DNA of 64,000 nt from Aurantiacibacter gangjinensis (GTDB lineage: Bacteria > Pseudomonadota > Alphaproteobacteria > Sphingomonadales > Sphingomonadaceae): contig NZ_CP018097.1 of assembly GCF_001886695.1 (NCBI RefSeq), forward strand, positions 2,375,001 to 2,439,000, given 5' to 3'. The notes beneath the pieces are model-generated. The model ran no database searches and had not been told where the DNA came from. It was given only the letters and a program-made list of their open reading frames with translations. Below, piece after piece: positions 17,940-27,047 of this stretch (positions are counted from its first letter, which is position 1; each line of letters begins with the position of its first letter). The translations under genes and the position numbers were made by a program.

Positions 17940-20132
17940 TCAGAACTCCCCAGCTACGCCGGCGCGCACGCTGGTGGAATTGCCACCGGCATAGCTGACG
18001 CCCGCCGTGATGGCGAAATCGCCTTCCATGCGGTGCATCAGTCCGACAGAGACGCCCACTTCCCCGCGATAGACGGCCACGTTCGAGGCATAACTCGTAC
18101 GGCCGGCAGCGCTGGGAAAGTGCGGATGGGCGGTCGCCGCGATCGAAGCGATGCCGCGCTGGGTGTCGCTGCTGAGCGTGCTGGTCAGGTCGAACAGCTC
18201 GCCAACATTGCCCTCCAGGCTCGTGAGGCGCGCTTCATTGGCGATGATTGCGGCGGTATTGTCTGCCACCGCCTGGCTGGAAATGTTCGACAGCGCATCG
18301 ATGGCCGCACGGTTGGCGGCGACACCGGAGGTATTCGCGCCCACCACGCTCGCCAGTGTGGTGACGTCGCCGGCCACCGTGCCGATGGCCGCGCTATTCG
18401 CGTCGATATCGGCGGCGTTGGCCACGATCTGCGCGCCATTGTCGGCGATATCACTGCTGTTCGCTGCGATGTCGCTGCTGTTTGCTGCGATGGCGGCGGT
18501 GTTGCTGCTGGTCGCCGCGCTGGCAGAGGCGATGGCGCCCGCATTTGCCGCAATCCCCGCGCTGTTGGCAGCAATATCTGCGCTATTGCCCGCGATACCG
18601 GCCGTATTGGCACTGATCGCCGCCGAATTGCTGGCGATGCCCGCAGCATTTGTGCCGATAGCCGATGTGTTCGCGGATATCGCTCCCGCATTGGCAGCTA
18701 TGTTGGCGGAGTTACCCGCGATGGCCGTGGAGTTTGCTGCGATGTTCGCCGAATTCGACGCGACTCCCGCCGCATTGGTCGATACGCTGGAATTCAACGT
18801 GCCGATGGCAGCTGTGTTACCTGCAATATTTGCGGCATTGGCATTCACCCCCGCGCTATTGGCCGCTATGCCCGCAGCGTTGGTGCCGATATCCGCAGAG
18901 TTCGTGGCGATATCGGCTGTGTTCGTGGCGATATTGGCGGAGTTCGCGGAGATATCGGCGGAGTTCGCGGCGATACCGGCTGCATTGGCGCCGACACCGG
19001 CGCTGTTCGTAGCGATGGCTGCGGTGTTAGTCGCAATGTCGGCGGAATTGGTCGCAATGGCGGATGTGTTTGTGGCGATAGCGCCCGAATTGGCCGCGAT
19101 GGCAGCCGAATTGCCGGCAATATTGGCCGTATTCGTTGCGACATTCTGATTTGTGGTGAAAAGCTGCGATCCGTTCACACCGTCCGTGCTGGTGGCCGAC
19201 AAAGTGCCAAGCGCGACATTCACCAGTCGCCGCTCGCTGCCCACGCGCCCGAACGAGACGGTGTTCGCCACATCCGCCAGCGCGCCCGAGCCGATGGCGA
19301 CGGCGTTAATCGCGGTCACTTCCGCACGGTGGCCGACAGCGGTGCCGTCATCGGCAGAAACGGTGGTGGCAAAGCCGAGCGCGGTGCCGCGGTCTATAGT
19401 GCGGTAATCCGTATACGTGTCTGATCCAGAGCGAATTGCCAATGTGCCGACTAGCGATCCGGCACCTACCGCTATATTCCCTTCGCCGATCACGATGCTA
19501 TTATTGCCAAGAGCTACAGAGGGACCGGCAGTCGACCGGATTGTATTGAATGCGTCGAAAGATGTCGTAAAACGTCGGCTTCTGTCGGAACCGAACGCTG
19601 TTGCGCGATAGCCTATCGCCGTCATTCCTGCGTCAGCCTCTCCGGCAGCTCCCATAGCTACGCTGAAGTCCTGTCCTACAGCGCCCATTCCGACTACGGT
19701 CGCAAAGTTTGCCGCGCCAGCGCCGCGACCAACAGCAACGGAAGATTGTAGGGCGTCTGCTGAAAAGCCAATTGCTACGCTGTCTAACCCGCCGTCAGCA
19801 TCATATCCGACACTCACGCCAAAGCTACCGGCATCAGCTATATATCCGACACTCACGCCACGATTACCGGCATTGGCACTAGTTCCGAGAGCCACTGCTC
19901 GATAGTTAGCTACTGCGTTCACACCGCAAGCAAGGGCATCGTCGTTCCCGTTATCGCCATTTGCCCCGCCATCGTCGTCGCGATCAGTCGGCGTAACATC
20001 ACCCGCATCGACAACCCCATCATTATCGCGGTCGAGCAAACAGGTTTCCGCCCGTGCCGGTTCTGCGTCCAGGCTGATAGTAGCGATGGCAGCAATGGAT
20101 GCGCCGACATAGAGTGCAAATGTCCTGATCAT
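17940..20132 (-). CDS. Trimeric autotransporter adhesin (YadA/Hia-like)
   Basis: 730 residues from the ATG at 20132, preceded by GGGGGGA, with signal peptide MIRTFALYVGASIAAIATISL then EPARA-E. The passenger begins with CLLDRDNDGVVDAGDV and DRDDDGGANGDNGND, a calcium-binding-like Asp/Asn loop pair. Next comes a YadA head (repeats such as SVAIG, VSVGYIADAG, AVAIGSGA) to about residue 320, a neck with DGVNGSQLF, then about 300 residues of heptads I-x-x-N-x-x-x, and a C-terminal 64-residue membrane anchor from TSYASNVAVYRGEVG that ends in F. Outer-membrane trimer for adhesion or aggregation. Stand-alone gene with its own promoter. The coding region has 21-base periodicity (18.2-19.15 kb). Confidence 0.9.
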   Translation of the reverse strand: MIRTFALYVGASIAAIATISLDAEPARAETCLLDRDNDGVVDAGDVTPTDRDDDGGANGDNGNDDALACGVNAVANYRAVALGTSANAGNRGVSVGYIADAGSFGVSVGYDADGGLDSVAIGFSADALQSSVAVGRGAGAANFATVVGMGAVGQDFSVAMGAAGEADAGMTAIGYRATAFGSDRSRRFTTSFDAFNTIRSTAGPSVALGNNSIVIGEGNIAVGAGSLVGTLAIRSGSDTYTDYRTIDRGTALGFATTVSADDGTAVGHRAEVTAINAVAIGSGALADVANTVSFGRVGSERRLVNVALGTLSATSTDGVNGSQLFTTNQNVATNTANIAGNSAAIAANSGAIATNTSAIATNSADIATNTAAIATNSAGVGANAAGIAANSADISANSANIATNTADIATNSADIGTNAAGIAANSAGVNANAANIAGNTAAIGTLNSSVSTNAAGVASNSANIAANSTAIAGNSANIAANAGAISANTSAIGTNAAGIASNSAAISANTAGIAGNSADIAANSAGIAANAGAIASASAATSSNTAAIAANSSDIAANSSDIADNGAQIVANAADIDANSAAIGTVAGDVTTLASVVGANTSGVAANRAAIDALSNISSQAVADNTAAIIANEARLTSLEGNVGELFDLTSTLSSDTQRGIASIAATAHPHFPSAAGRTSYASNVAVYRGEVGVSVGLMHRMEGDFAITAGVSYAGGNSTSVRAGVAGEF
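18200..19150 (-). repeat. 21-base coding repeats encoding heptads of the adhesin stalk
   Basis: DNA repeat units of about 21 bases with the theme AAC-TCG-GCC-GAC-ATC-GCC-x on the minus strand, encoding I-x-x-N-x-x-x heptads, around 40 units. Copies are divergent in wobble positions, so expansion is not recent. Length variation between strains would be expected. Confidence 0.85.
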
Positions 20133-20283
20133 GATTCCCCCCGTCAAGCGAAACGGCCTCTCGGCCCAAGTGACTGATCCGGCACCATTCCCTTGCCGGA
20201 ATCGCAAAAAGCTTATCGCTCCGACGGGTTGCGTCAAGTAGTGTTACCGGCGAGGACATGGCATGTGCGCACAGCACACTGCG

Positions 20284-20880
20284 TCAACTCTTTCGGTACA
20301 CCAGCACCAGATTGTTCGCAGGCATTACGACCCGCCGCGTGCGCTTCAGGCCATGCGTTGCCGCCTCGACATCCATGTCCGCCACATTGCGCAGTCCCCA
20401 GCGTTCGTCGCGCGATTTAAGGCTCAGATCGAAGTCACGATTGGAGGGGGCGGTGGGCACATCGTCCTCGATATAGGGGCCATAAAGGATCAGCGGCGCG
20501 CCTTTTGGCAGCAGCCTGCCGCATTCGCGCATCAGGCCGCGCGTGGCGGACCACGGGCTGATATGGACCATGTTGATGCACAGCACCGCATCGGGCGCCT
20601 CGACCGGCCAGTTCGGCAGGGCGGCATCCAGCTGCACGGGCGGCAGCAGGTTCGGCCCGCCCTCCTCGGCGCGGTAGGCCGCTATCGATGCGACGGCTTC
20701 GGGATCGGGATCGGTCGGCTGCCATTGCCAATCCGGCAAGCCGTTCGCAAAGAACACGGCATGCTCGCCGCTGCCCGCTGCGATTTCCAGCAGCGTACCC
20801 CCCTCGCCCAACTCCTCCCGCAGCACGGCTAGGATCGGCTCGCGGTTGCGCAGTGTGGCGGGCGCGTGGCGCTTGGCCAT
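20284..20880 (-). CDS. DUF938 family class I methyltransferase
   Basis: 198 residues from the ATG at 20880 (MAKRHAPATLRNREPILAVL), which shares its A with the stop of the upstream gene (TGATG). SAM motif I is LLEIAAGSGEHAVFFA, acidic D-residue region WQPTDPDPEAV, and motif IV CINMVHISPWSATRGLM, as in the DUF938 family. Substrate unknown. Last gene of a minus-strand run: dgt, NAD(P)-binding protein, ABA4-like protein, this gene. The 150 bases to the adhesin start probably hold the adhesin promoter. Confidence 0.85.
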   Translation of the reverse strand: MAKRHAPATLRNREPILAVLREELGEGGTLLEIAAGSGEHAVFFANGLPDWQWQPTDPDPEAVASIAAYRAEEGGPNLLPPVQLDAALPNWPVEAPDAVLCINMVHISPWSATRGLMRECGRLLPKGAPLILYGPYIEDDVPTAPSNRDFDLSLKSRDERWGLRNVADMDVEAATHGLKRTRRVVMPANNLVLVYRKS

Positions 20881-21359
20881 CAGGAGCCGAGACTGCCTTT
20901 CAGCGCGCTCTTGCGGGCACCCTTGCGCGCGCGCCGTTCGCGGATAATCATCCACACCAGCAGTCCGGCGGGGCCGGCGAACAGCGTCAGCAGCAGGACG
21001 GGGGCCTGCAGCAGCCGCGAGAAGTCTTTAAGGTCTGCATCTTTGGCGATCCAGAGGCCCACGAAGAGGTCGAAGGCAAGGTAGTGGATCCAGCCGATGG
21101 TGACGCCCGCATCGGACATGAAGAGCGCCCGCACGCCCTCTATCGTGGAGAAGTTCGCGCCTCCGCCCTCGCCCACCATCACTGGATCGACAAGCCCGCC
21201 CAGCAGCACGCCGAACAGGGCCGTATAAGCCAGGCTGAGCAGCCCCGCGCCGAGATAGAAGATTGCGGTCAGCACGAAGGGCGCGCGGGGCAGCAGGATC
21301 AGGCCGATCCAGCAGATGAGCGCCCACCAATTGGCTATGCTGAAAATACTATCCCACAT
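20880..21359 (-). CDS. ABA4-like membrane protein (DUF4281)
   Basis: 159 residues, four hydrophobic segments. The start MWDSIFSIANWWALICWIGL and the internal GWIHYLAFDLFVGLWI match the ABA4-like family, named for the plant neoxanthin-synthesis factor; bacterial members are of unsettled function. It overlaps the upstream NAD(P)-binding gene by 11 bases and the downstream methyltransferase by one base, so it is translationally coupled to both. Confidence 0.85.
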   Translation of the reverse strand: MWDSIFSIANWWALICWIGLILLPRAPFVLTAIFYLGAGLLSLAYTALFGVLLGGLVDPVMVGEGGGANFSTIEGVRALFMSDAGVTIGWIHYLAFDLFVGLWIAKDADLKDFSRLLQAPVLLLTLFAGPAGLLVWMIIRERRARKGARKSALKGSLGS

Positions 21360-22080
21360 TGTCGATCTCGTGCGTTCGTCCCGCCAGCGCGCGGCGGAAA
21401 TCGTTGATGAGGCGCATCATGCCGCTGTGTTCATGCACGAACTGGCCGCCCGCCTTGGCGGTGGCGGCGGCAAGGCAGGCATCGGCAAGGTCGGTGTCTT
21501 TCATCGAGCGATATCTGCTCTTGTCGCCCTGCAACATCATGTCGGCCAGCGGCGATAGCATCTGGCCAACCTTCTCGGCAGGGCGCAGATCGTTCTTGCG
21601 ACGACCGCGCAGCAGGCCGGGGCGCATAATGTCGAGCCGCGGCAACTTGAGCGCCTTCAGGTCCTTCTCCGTCTCGCCCTTCACCCGCAGATAGGTGTTC
21701 TTCGAATATGGGTCGGCGCCGACGCTGGAGATGGCGACGAAATTGCGCGTGCCCGCCGCCTTCGCCGCGCGGGCGACTTCGAGCACAAGGTCATGGTCGA
21801 CCTTGCGGAAAGCCTCGTCGCTGCCTGCCGTGCGCTTCGTGGTGCCCAGCGCGCTGATGACGGCATCGGGCCGCAATTGCTCGATAATGCCCGGCCACTG
21901 ATCACTTTTCGCCAGCACCAGCTCCATCCGCGTGCCTTCAGGGAAATTGATTTCGCGGCGCGAGACGCCTTGCAGCACCACGCCGGGAATATCGGGTGAG
22001 CGGGCGATGATCGCGCGGCCGATCAGGCCGGTGGCTCCCACCAGCAGCACGCGTGTTTCGTCTGACGTCAGGCTGGTCAT
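21349..22080 (-). CDS. NAD(P)-binding atypical SDR-like protein
   Basis: 243 residues. N-terminal VLLVGATGLIGRAII is the dinucleotide-binding GxxGxxG loop, with VISALGTTKRTAGSDEAF and a NFVAISSVGADPYSKNTYLRVKGETE segment (S and Y-x3-K-like Y/K pair) as in atypical SDRs such as the NmrA/HTATIP2 group. Enzyme activity is uncertain. ATGA overlap with dgt upstream and an 11-base overlap with the ABA4-like gene downstream. Confidence 0.8.
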   Translation of the reverse strand: MTSLTSDETRVLLVGATGLIGRAIIARSPDIPGVVLQGVSRREINFPEGTRMELVLAKSDQWPGIIEQLRPDAVISALGTTKRTAGSDEAFRKVDHDLVLEVARAAKAAGTRNFVAISSVGADPYSKNTYLRVKGETEKDLKALKLPRLDIMRPGLLRGRRKNDLRPAEKVGQMLSPLADMMLQGDKSRYRSMKDTDLADACLAAATAKAGGQFVHEHSGMMRLINDFRRALAGRTHEIDNVG

Positions 22081-23237
22081 ACGTTGGACAATCCCTCAGG
22101 CCGTTTGCCGAACACCTTGGCAAATTGGTCCATGGCATAGCGATCGGTCATCCCGGCAATAAAATCGGCAATATGGCGCGCGCGTGCGGGCTGCTGCTGC
22201 GGCAGGCGCGCGGCCCAGCCATCGGGCATCAACGACGGGTCCTGGTCGTAGGCGGCATAAAGCTTGGCGATGACACCGCGCGCGCTGTCTGCCGCGCGAA
22301 GCTGTGCATCGTGATGATAGAGATTGGCGTACATGAAGCGCTTCAGCGCGCGCTCCTGCTCTGCCATGGCGGGAGAGAATGCGGCGATGGCCACGCCCGC
22401 GCCGCGCACCTCGGCAATGCTGCCGATCCCTTGCAGATTGGCCTTCGTGGTTTCCAGCAGGTCGTTCACCATCACGCCGATCTGCGAACGGACGAGTTCG
22501 CGCTGCTTCTCTTCCGTCGTCGCATCGGGGAAGCGCTTTTCCACCCGCCGCCACATGTCGGCGACGAAATCCAGTTCCAGCAGTTGCTCCATGTCGAGAA
22601 AGCCCGCGCGCAGGCCATCATCGATATCGTGATTGTCATAGGCGATATCGTCGGCCAGCGCCGCGACCTGCGCTTCCAGCGACGGCCAGCGGGCAAGATC
22701 GAGCGGGAAAGCGGCGTCCAGCTCCGCCAGTGCCCAGTTGGGCTTGGTGACCGAGCCGTTATGCTTGGCGAGCCCCTCCAGCGTCTCCCAGCTGAGATTG
22801 AGGCCGGGCATGCCGCAATAGGGGCTGTCGATCCGCATGATCGTGCGCAGCGCGTGCTCGTTGTGGCAAAAGCCGCCATGCGGCTGGAGGCTGGCGTCGA
22901 GCGCCTCCTCCCCCGGGTGGCCGAAAGGCGGATGGCCGAGATCGTGCGCGAGGCACAGCGCTTCGGTCAGATCCTCGTCCAGTCCCAGATCGCGCGCCAC
23001 TACGCGGCCGATCTGCGCGACTTCCAGACTGTGTGTCAGGCGGACGCGGTAATGATCGCCATCGGGCGCGACGAAGACCTGCGTCTTGCCGGCGAGGCGG
23101 CGGAAAGCGATGGAATGGATGATGCGGTCGCGGTCACGCTGGAAGTCGCTGCGCGGCCCGCGCACGCCGTGGCCGGGCTGGTCGAATTCCCGCCCGCGAC
23201 TGGCTGCGGGATCGGCGGCATAGGGCGCAAGCGGCAT
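22077..23237 (-). CDS. dgt: Deoxyguanosinetriphosphate triphosphohydrolase
   Basis: 386 residues. HD-domain metallohydrolase converting dGTP (and perhaps other dNTPs) to nucleoside and triphosphate. Start with RDRDRIIHSIAFRRLAGKTQVF, metal-binding H in RLTHSLEVAQIGRVVARD, and LCLAHDLGHPPFGHPGEEALD give the H...HD...D pattern; the C-terminal regulatory region ends around FAKVFGKRPEGLSNV. Length fits the shorter alphaproteobacterial type. First gene of the run to 20.3 kb, with about 100 bases to the divergent or upstream racemase-like gene stop. Confidence 0.95.
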   Translation of the reverse strand: MPLAPYAADPAASRGREFDQPGHGVRGPRSDFQRDRDRIIHSIAFRRLAGKTQVFVAPDGDHYRVRLTHSLEVAQIGRVVARDLGLDEDLTEALCLAHDLGHPPFGHPGEEALDASLQPHGGFCHNEHALRTIMRIDSPYCGMPGLNLSWETLEGLAKHNGSVTKPNWALAELDAAFPLDLARWPSLEAQVAALADDIAYDNHDIDDGLRAGFLDMEQLLELDFVADMWRRVEKRFPDATTEEKQRELVRSQIGVMVNDLLETTKANLQGIGSIAEVRGAGVAIAAFSPAMAEQERALKRFMYANLYHHDAQLRAADSARGVIAKLYAAYDQDPSLMPDGWAARLPQQQPARARHIADFIAGMTDRYAMDQFAKVFGKRPEGLSNV

Positions 23238-23340
23238 GGCTTGTCGCTAGATGCCGCCCTGCCATGTGACAACGGGAACAGGCGGGGAACGCTGCCGTTT
23301 CGGCGCGCAAAGAGTGCCGATTATCCCCCGCGCCGCGCGT

Positions 23341-24033
23341 TTATGTGCCGATCATCCATTTCGCCGCGCATTCGGCATGGATGGCAGTGCAATCGTAGAT
23401 CGGCAGCACATTGGCGTCGACATCCACTACCTGCTCCAGCTCCGTATTCGCCATGATGACCGCCTGCGCGCCTTCCTTGGAGAAATCGGTGAACATGGAG
23501 CGTAGGGCGCGTTCGGCGTCGCGGCTGGCCTTGCCGACCATCAGCTCGTCGAAAATGATATGCTCCAGCGTGTCGACATCCTGCATGCGCGGCGGCAGCA
23601 GGTCGATATCGCGCGCCACCAGCCGGCGACGGAAATAGCTTTCCGTCATCACACTGCGCGTGCCGATCAGCGCGGCGGTCTGAATGCCGTCTGCGGCCAT
23701 CCGGTCGCCCACGCATTCGGCGATGTGGAGGAGCGGCGTTTCTACCATGCCTTCCACTTCGGGATAGATGCGGTGCAGCACGTTCGCGCCGATAATCAGC
23801 TTTTCCGCGCCCGCATCGGAAAGCCGCTGCGCCGCTTCTCCAACCATGCGTGTGGTAGCTTCCCAGTCGTATTCGCCATTATCATTGCGGATGCGCGACA
23901 GGTCGAGGCTTTCGATCACCATCGGCGCGGTGGCGCGCGGATCGTGATGGCGGCGGATGTAGCGATTGATGCGATCGTAATAGGTGCGGGTCGAAACCCA
24001 GCTCATTCCGCCAATCAGGCCCAGCTTGCGCAA
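23341..24033 (-). CDS. Aspartate/glutamate racemase family protein, probably inactive
   Basis: 230 residues. TTG start at 24033 with AGGGG at 7 bases before it; the frame stays open upstream but has no better start. The family fold is evident: GLIGGMSWVSTRTYY near the start, LIIGANVLHRI and AVIMANTELEQ at the two catalytic positions. Active racemases have Cys or Thr before N-T-x-H and a Cys before T-E; here they read Ala83 and Asn196. So it is probably not a racemase. Upstream of it on the same strand is the subtilase gene; no operon is obvious. Confidence 0.8.
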   Translation of the reverse strand: MRKLGLIGGMSWVSTRTYYDRINRYIRRHHDPRATAPMVIESLDLSRIRNDNGEYDWEATTRMVGEAAQRLSDAGAEKLIIGANVLHRIYPEVEGMVETPLLHIAECVGDRMAADGIQTAALIGTRSVMTESYFRRRLVARDIDLLPPRMQDVDTLEHIIFDELMVGKASRDAERALRSMFTDFSKEGAQAVIMANTELEQVVDVDANVLPIYDCTAIHAECAAKWMIGT

Positions 24034-24158
24034 TTCGGTTCCCCTTTGATGGTGCCGAATGGCAGCCCGATACACTTCGACCCCCGAAACGAGCCTGCAA
24101 TAGCGCTGGTTCCGGGGGCCGAAGCCTTTTGTTGGTTAACTACCTCTGGCGGGCCCGA

Positions 24159-25310
24159 TCAGCGAACGCCAATCGGGTCGGCATTGCCGTCGGGATCGTT
24201 ATTGGCAAAGCCGCTGGTGCGGATCGTGCCGCCAGTGGCCAGCAGGATGCCGGCCGCATGCGGCGCAGCCATCGAAGTACCGCTGATGGTGTTGTATCCA
24301 CCGCTCAGCCAGGTCGAGTTGATCGACACGCCGGGCTCTGCATAATCCACTTCGGCACCGAAGTTGGAGAAGCTGGCGAAGTTGTCGTTCCGGTCCGTCG
24401 CGCTGATCGTGTAGACGCGGGTGCCGGTGGCGCTGGCGGGCGACACGTTTGCAGCATCCTGCGACTCGTTACCTGCAGCCAGCACCATGTGCACGCCGCC
24501 TGCCGCTGCCGCTTCCACGGCATCGTTCAGCGCCTGGCTGCGACCGCCGCCGAGGCTCATATTGGCGACATCGCCGGGCGAAGCGTTGGCCGCAACATAG
24601 TCTACCCCTGCAATGATGCCGGAATAGGAGCCGCTGCCGCGACGGTTGAGCACACGCACGGCCACGACCGGAGCGCCCGCGGCAACGCCGACGACGCCGG
24701 TATTGTTGTTGATGGCGGCAACGGTGCCGGCAACGTGCGTGCCATGGCCGTTCTCGTCTTCTGCCCCCTTGCGGCTGCCGGTGAAGTCCGCGCTTCGCGC
24801 TACGTCCACGTTCAGATCGGGGTGGTCGAGATCGATACCGCTATCGAGGATCCACGCGCGGCGCGTAAAGCCCGACCCGTCCACGAAGCCGCCCACGCGG
24901 TCGATACCCCAGGGCGTTGTCTGGCCGCCGGTGTCGCCACCGCCGCCACCGCCATTACCTCGGCCCGGAGGCGGTGCCAGCGTTACGACCTCATCCTGCA
25001 CGCAATAGCTGATCCACGGATTTGCGCGCTGCATGTTTTCCACGCCGCGAGCCGAAGCGCGAGTGGCGAAGCCATTGATCGAGTTGCGGTAGGTAAACAG
25101 CACGTTCCCGCCATTGGCGTTGGCCGCGCGGTTGGCCGCTGCCACCACCTGGCCGCGGCGGATGACATTGCTGTCGAACACGCAGATATACTGGCCTTCG
25201 ATAGCACCTTCGCTTTGCGCCGGTGCATTGCCACGTTGCGACAGGGCCGGTCCGCTAATAGCCACAGCGCCAGCCACGCCCGCCAATGCGAGCGCCTTCC
25301 AAGTTTTCAT
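24159..25310 (-). CDS. Secreted subtilisin-like serine protease (S8) with I9 propeptide
   Basis: 383 residues from the ATG at 25310 with GGAGGG five bases upstream. Signal peptide MKTWKALALAGVAGAVAISG ... ALSQ. Residues about 35-105 form an inhibitor_I9-type pro-domain (GQYICVFDSNVI, FATRASARGVENM). A glycine-rich linker precedes the catalytic domain with triad Asp in AWILDSGIDLDHPDL, His in NGHGTHVAGTVAAI and Ser in SGTSMAAPHAAG, plus oxyanion Asn in MVLAAGNES. Predicted extracellular or periplasmic protease. Monocistronic. Confidence 0.95.
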   Translation of the reverse strand: MKTWKALALAGVAGAVAISGPALSQRGNAPAQSEGAIEGQYICVFDSNVIRRGQVVAAANRAANANGGNVLFTYRNSINGFATRASARGVENMQRANPWISYCVQDEVVTLAPPPGRGNGGGGGGDTGGQTTPWGIDRVGGFVDGSGFTRRAWILDSGIDLDHPDLNVDVARSADFTGSRKGAEDENGHGTHVAGTVAAINNNTGVVGVAAGAPVVAVRVLNRRGSGSYSGIIAGVDYVAANASPGDVANMSLGGGRSQALNDAVEAAAAGGVHMVLAAGNESQDAANVSPASATGTRVYTISATDRNDNFASFSNFGAEVDYAEPGVSINSTWLSGGYNTISGTSMAAPHAAGILLATGGTIRTSGFANNDPDGNADPIGVR

Positions 25311-25488
25311 CGATCCCTCCATCTGATTGCGACCCTTTCGGGTTGACCGCATCATGGAGCGACTGACATCGCTGTCAATGCAATTTGTCGCGAAAGCCGC
25401 GCATTCCACAAGAAAGTTGTCCGCCGTGACGTCACAGCGTCATTAATGTGTCCGGACAAACACTTAGTGGCCGGATTTTGCGGCCGCG

Positions 25489-27045
25489 TCAGTCCAGCGC
25501 CTTTACGATTTCCTCGACCATCTTCTTGGCATCCGACAGCAGCATCATGGTCTGGTCCATGTAGAACACACCGTTATCGACACCGGCATAGCCGACCCCG
25601 CCCATCGAGCGCTTGATGAAGAAGACCTGCTTGGCCTTGTCCACATCGAACACGGGCATGCCGTAAATGGGGCTGGACTTGTCCGTTTTGGCAGCAGGGT
25701 TTACCACATCGTTTGCGCCGATGATGAAGGCGACATCCGCTTGCGCGAATTCGCTGTTGATGTCCTCCAGCTCGAAGACCTTGTCGTATTCGACGCTCGC
25801 TTCTGCCAACAGCACGTTCATATGACCCGGCATACGCCCTGCGACGGGGTGTATGGCGTATTTTACTTCCACGCCCTTTTCTTCCAGCAGGTCTGCCATT
25901 TCGCGCAAGGCGTGCTGCGCCTGCGCCACCGCCATGCCGTAGCCGGGGATGATGATGACCTTTTCCGCCTGCTCCAACATAAAGGCAGCATCGGCTGCGC
26001 TGCCCTGCTTGTAGGGCCGCTGCTCTTTCGCCTCGCCGCCGCCAGCGCTTGCGTCTGCGCCAAAACCGCCCGCAATCACGCTGATGAAGCTGCGGTTCAT
26101 CGCGCGGCACATGATGTAGCTGAGGATCGCGCCGGACGAGCCGACCAGCGCGCCGGTGATGATCATCGCGGTATTACCCAGCGTGAAGCCCATCGCCGCC
26201 GCGGCCCAGCCCGAATAGCTGTTCAGCATCGAGACCACGACCGGCATGTCCGCCCCGCCGATGGGGATGATCAGCAGGAAGCCGATGGCAAAGGCGAGCA
26301 CCGTCAGCGCGATGATATAGGGCAGCGTCTCGGCAGGTCCTGTCGCCAGAGCGAACAGTGCGGTCAGCACAATAATCGCCGCCAGCGTGCCAAGATTGAT
26401 GATGTGCCGCGCAGGCAGCAGGATCGGCGATCCGCTCATCTTGCCGCTCAGCTTCAGGAACGCGATGACCGAGCCGGAGAAGGTGATTGCACCGATGGCG
26501 ATGCCCAGCCCCATCTCGATCTTGCTGACGGGACTGATGGCGGTGGTATAATCCACCACACGCTCGTCCAAAGTCGTGATGACATCGGGCACAAGCAGGC
26601 CGAACGCGCCCGGATTGAGATAGGCCGCCCACCCCACCAGCACGGCGGCAAGGCCGACCAGCGAGTGAAAGCCCGCCACCAGTTCGGGCATGGATGTCAT
26701 GGCAATACGGCGAGCAATCACGAAGCCAATCAAGCCGCCCAGTCCGATGGCGATGGCGATCTCGACGATATTCGCCAGGTCGTGAGTCACCAGTGTGGTA
26801 ACAACCGCAATCAGCATCCCCGCCATGCCGAATCGATTCCCACGGCGGCTGGTTGCGGGCGAAGACAGCCCGCGCAGTGCCAAGATGAAGAACACACCCG
26901 CGACAAGGTAAGCGAGCGCCACGATCGGATCGACCGCCTGCACCGCTTCCGGCAGCGGCACGGGCGGGCTGTCTGGCGGCAATTCAAGCCCTCCGGTCGG
27001 CGGAAGAGGCGGCTCGGGCAGGCTGGCGGCGGCGAAGGAGAACAT
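25489..27045 (-). CDS. pntB: NAD(P) transhydrogenase subunit beta
   Basis: 518 residues from the ATG at 27045, two bases after the pntAb stop. Membrane domain with about nine spans from residue 40, then an NADP-binding domain (KVIIIPGYGMAVAQAQHAL, PVAGRMPGHMNVLLAEA, VAFIIGANDVVNPAA). Proton-translocating NADH to NADPH hydride transfer across the inner membrane. Oddity: a proline-rich N-terminal extension (about 35 residues, PPLPPTGGLELPPDSPPVPLP) before the first span, making it longer than the usual about 465 residues. Last gene of the pnt operon. Confidence 0.95.
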   Translation of the reverse strand: MFSFAAASLPEPPLPPTGGLELPPDSPPVPLPEAVQAVDPIVALAYLVAGVFFILALRGLSSPATSRRGNRFGMAGMLIAVVTTLVTHDLANIVEIAIAIGLGGLIGFVIARRIAMTSMPELVAGFHSLVGLAAVLVGWAAYLNPGAFGLLVPDVITTLDERVVDYTTAISPVSKIEMGLGIAIGAITFSGSVIAFLKLSGKMSGSPILLPARHIINLGTLAAIIVLTALFALATGPAETLPYIIALTVLAFAIGFLLIIPIGGADMPVVVSMLNSYSGWAAAAMGFTLGNTAMIITGALVGSSGAILSYIMCRAMNRSFISVIAGGFGADASAGGGEAKEQRPYKQGSAADAAFMLEQAEKVIIIPGYGMAVAQAQHALREMADLLEEKGVEVKYAIHPVAGRMPGHMNVLLAEASVEYDKVFELEDINSEFAQADVAFIIGANDVVNPAAKTDKSSPIYGMPVFDVDKAKQVFFIKRSMGGVGYAGVDNGVFYMDQTMMLLSDAKKMVEEIVKALD

Positions 27046-27047
27046 CC

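Noticed and set aside
18200-19150. Regular repeats suggesting a CRISPR array
   Set aside because: Units are about 21 bases with no spacers and are in frame with the adhesin stalk.
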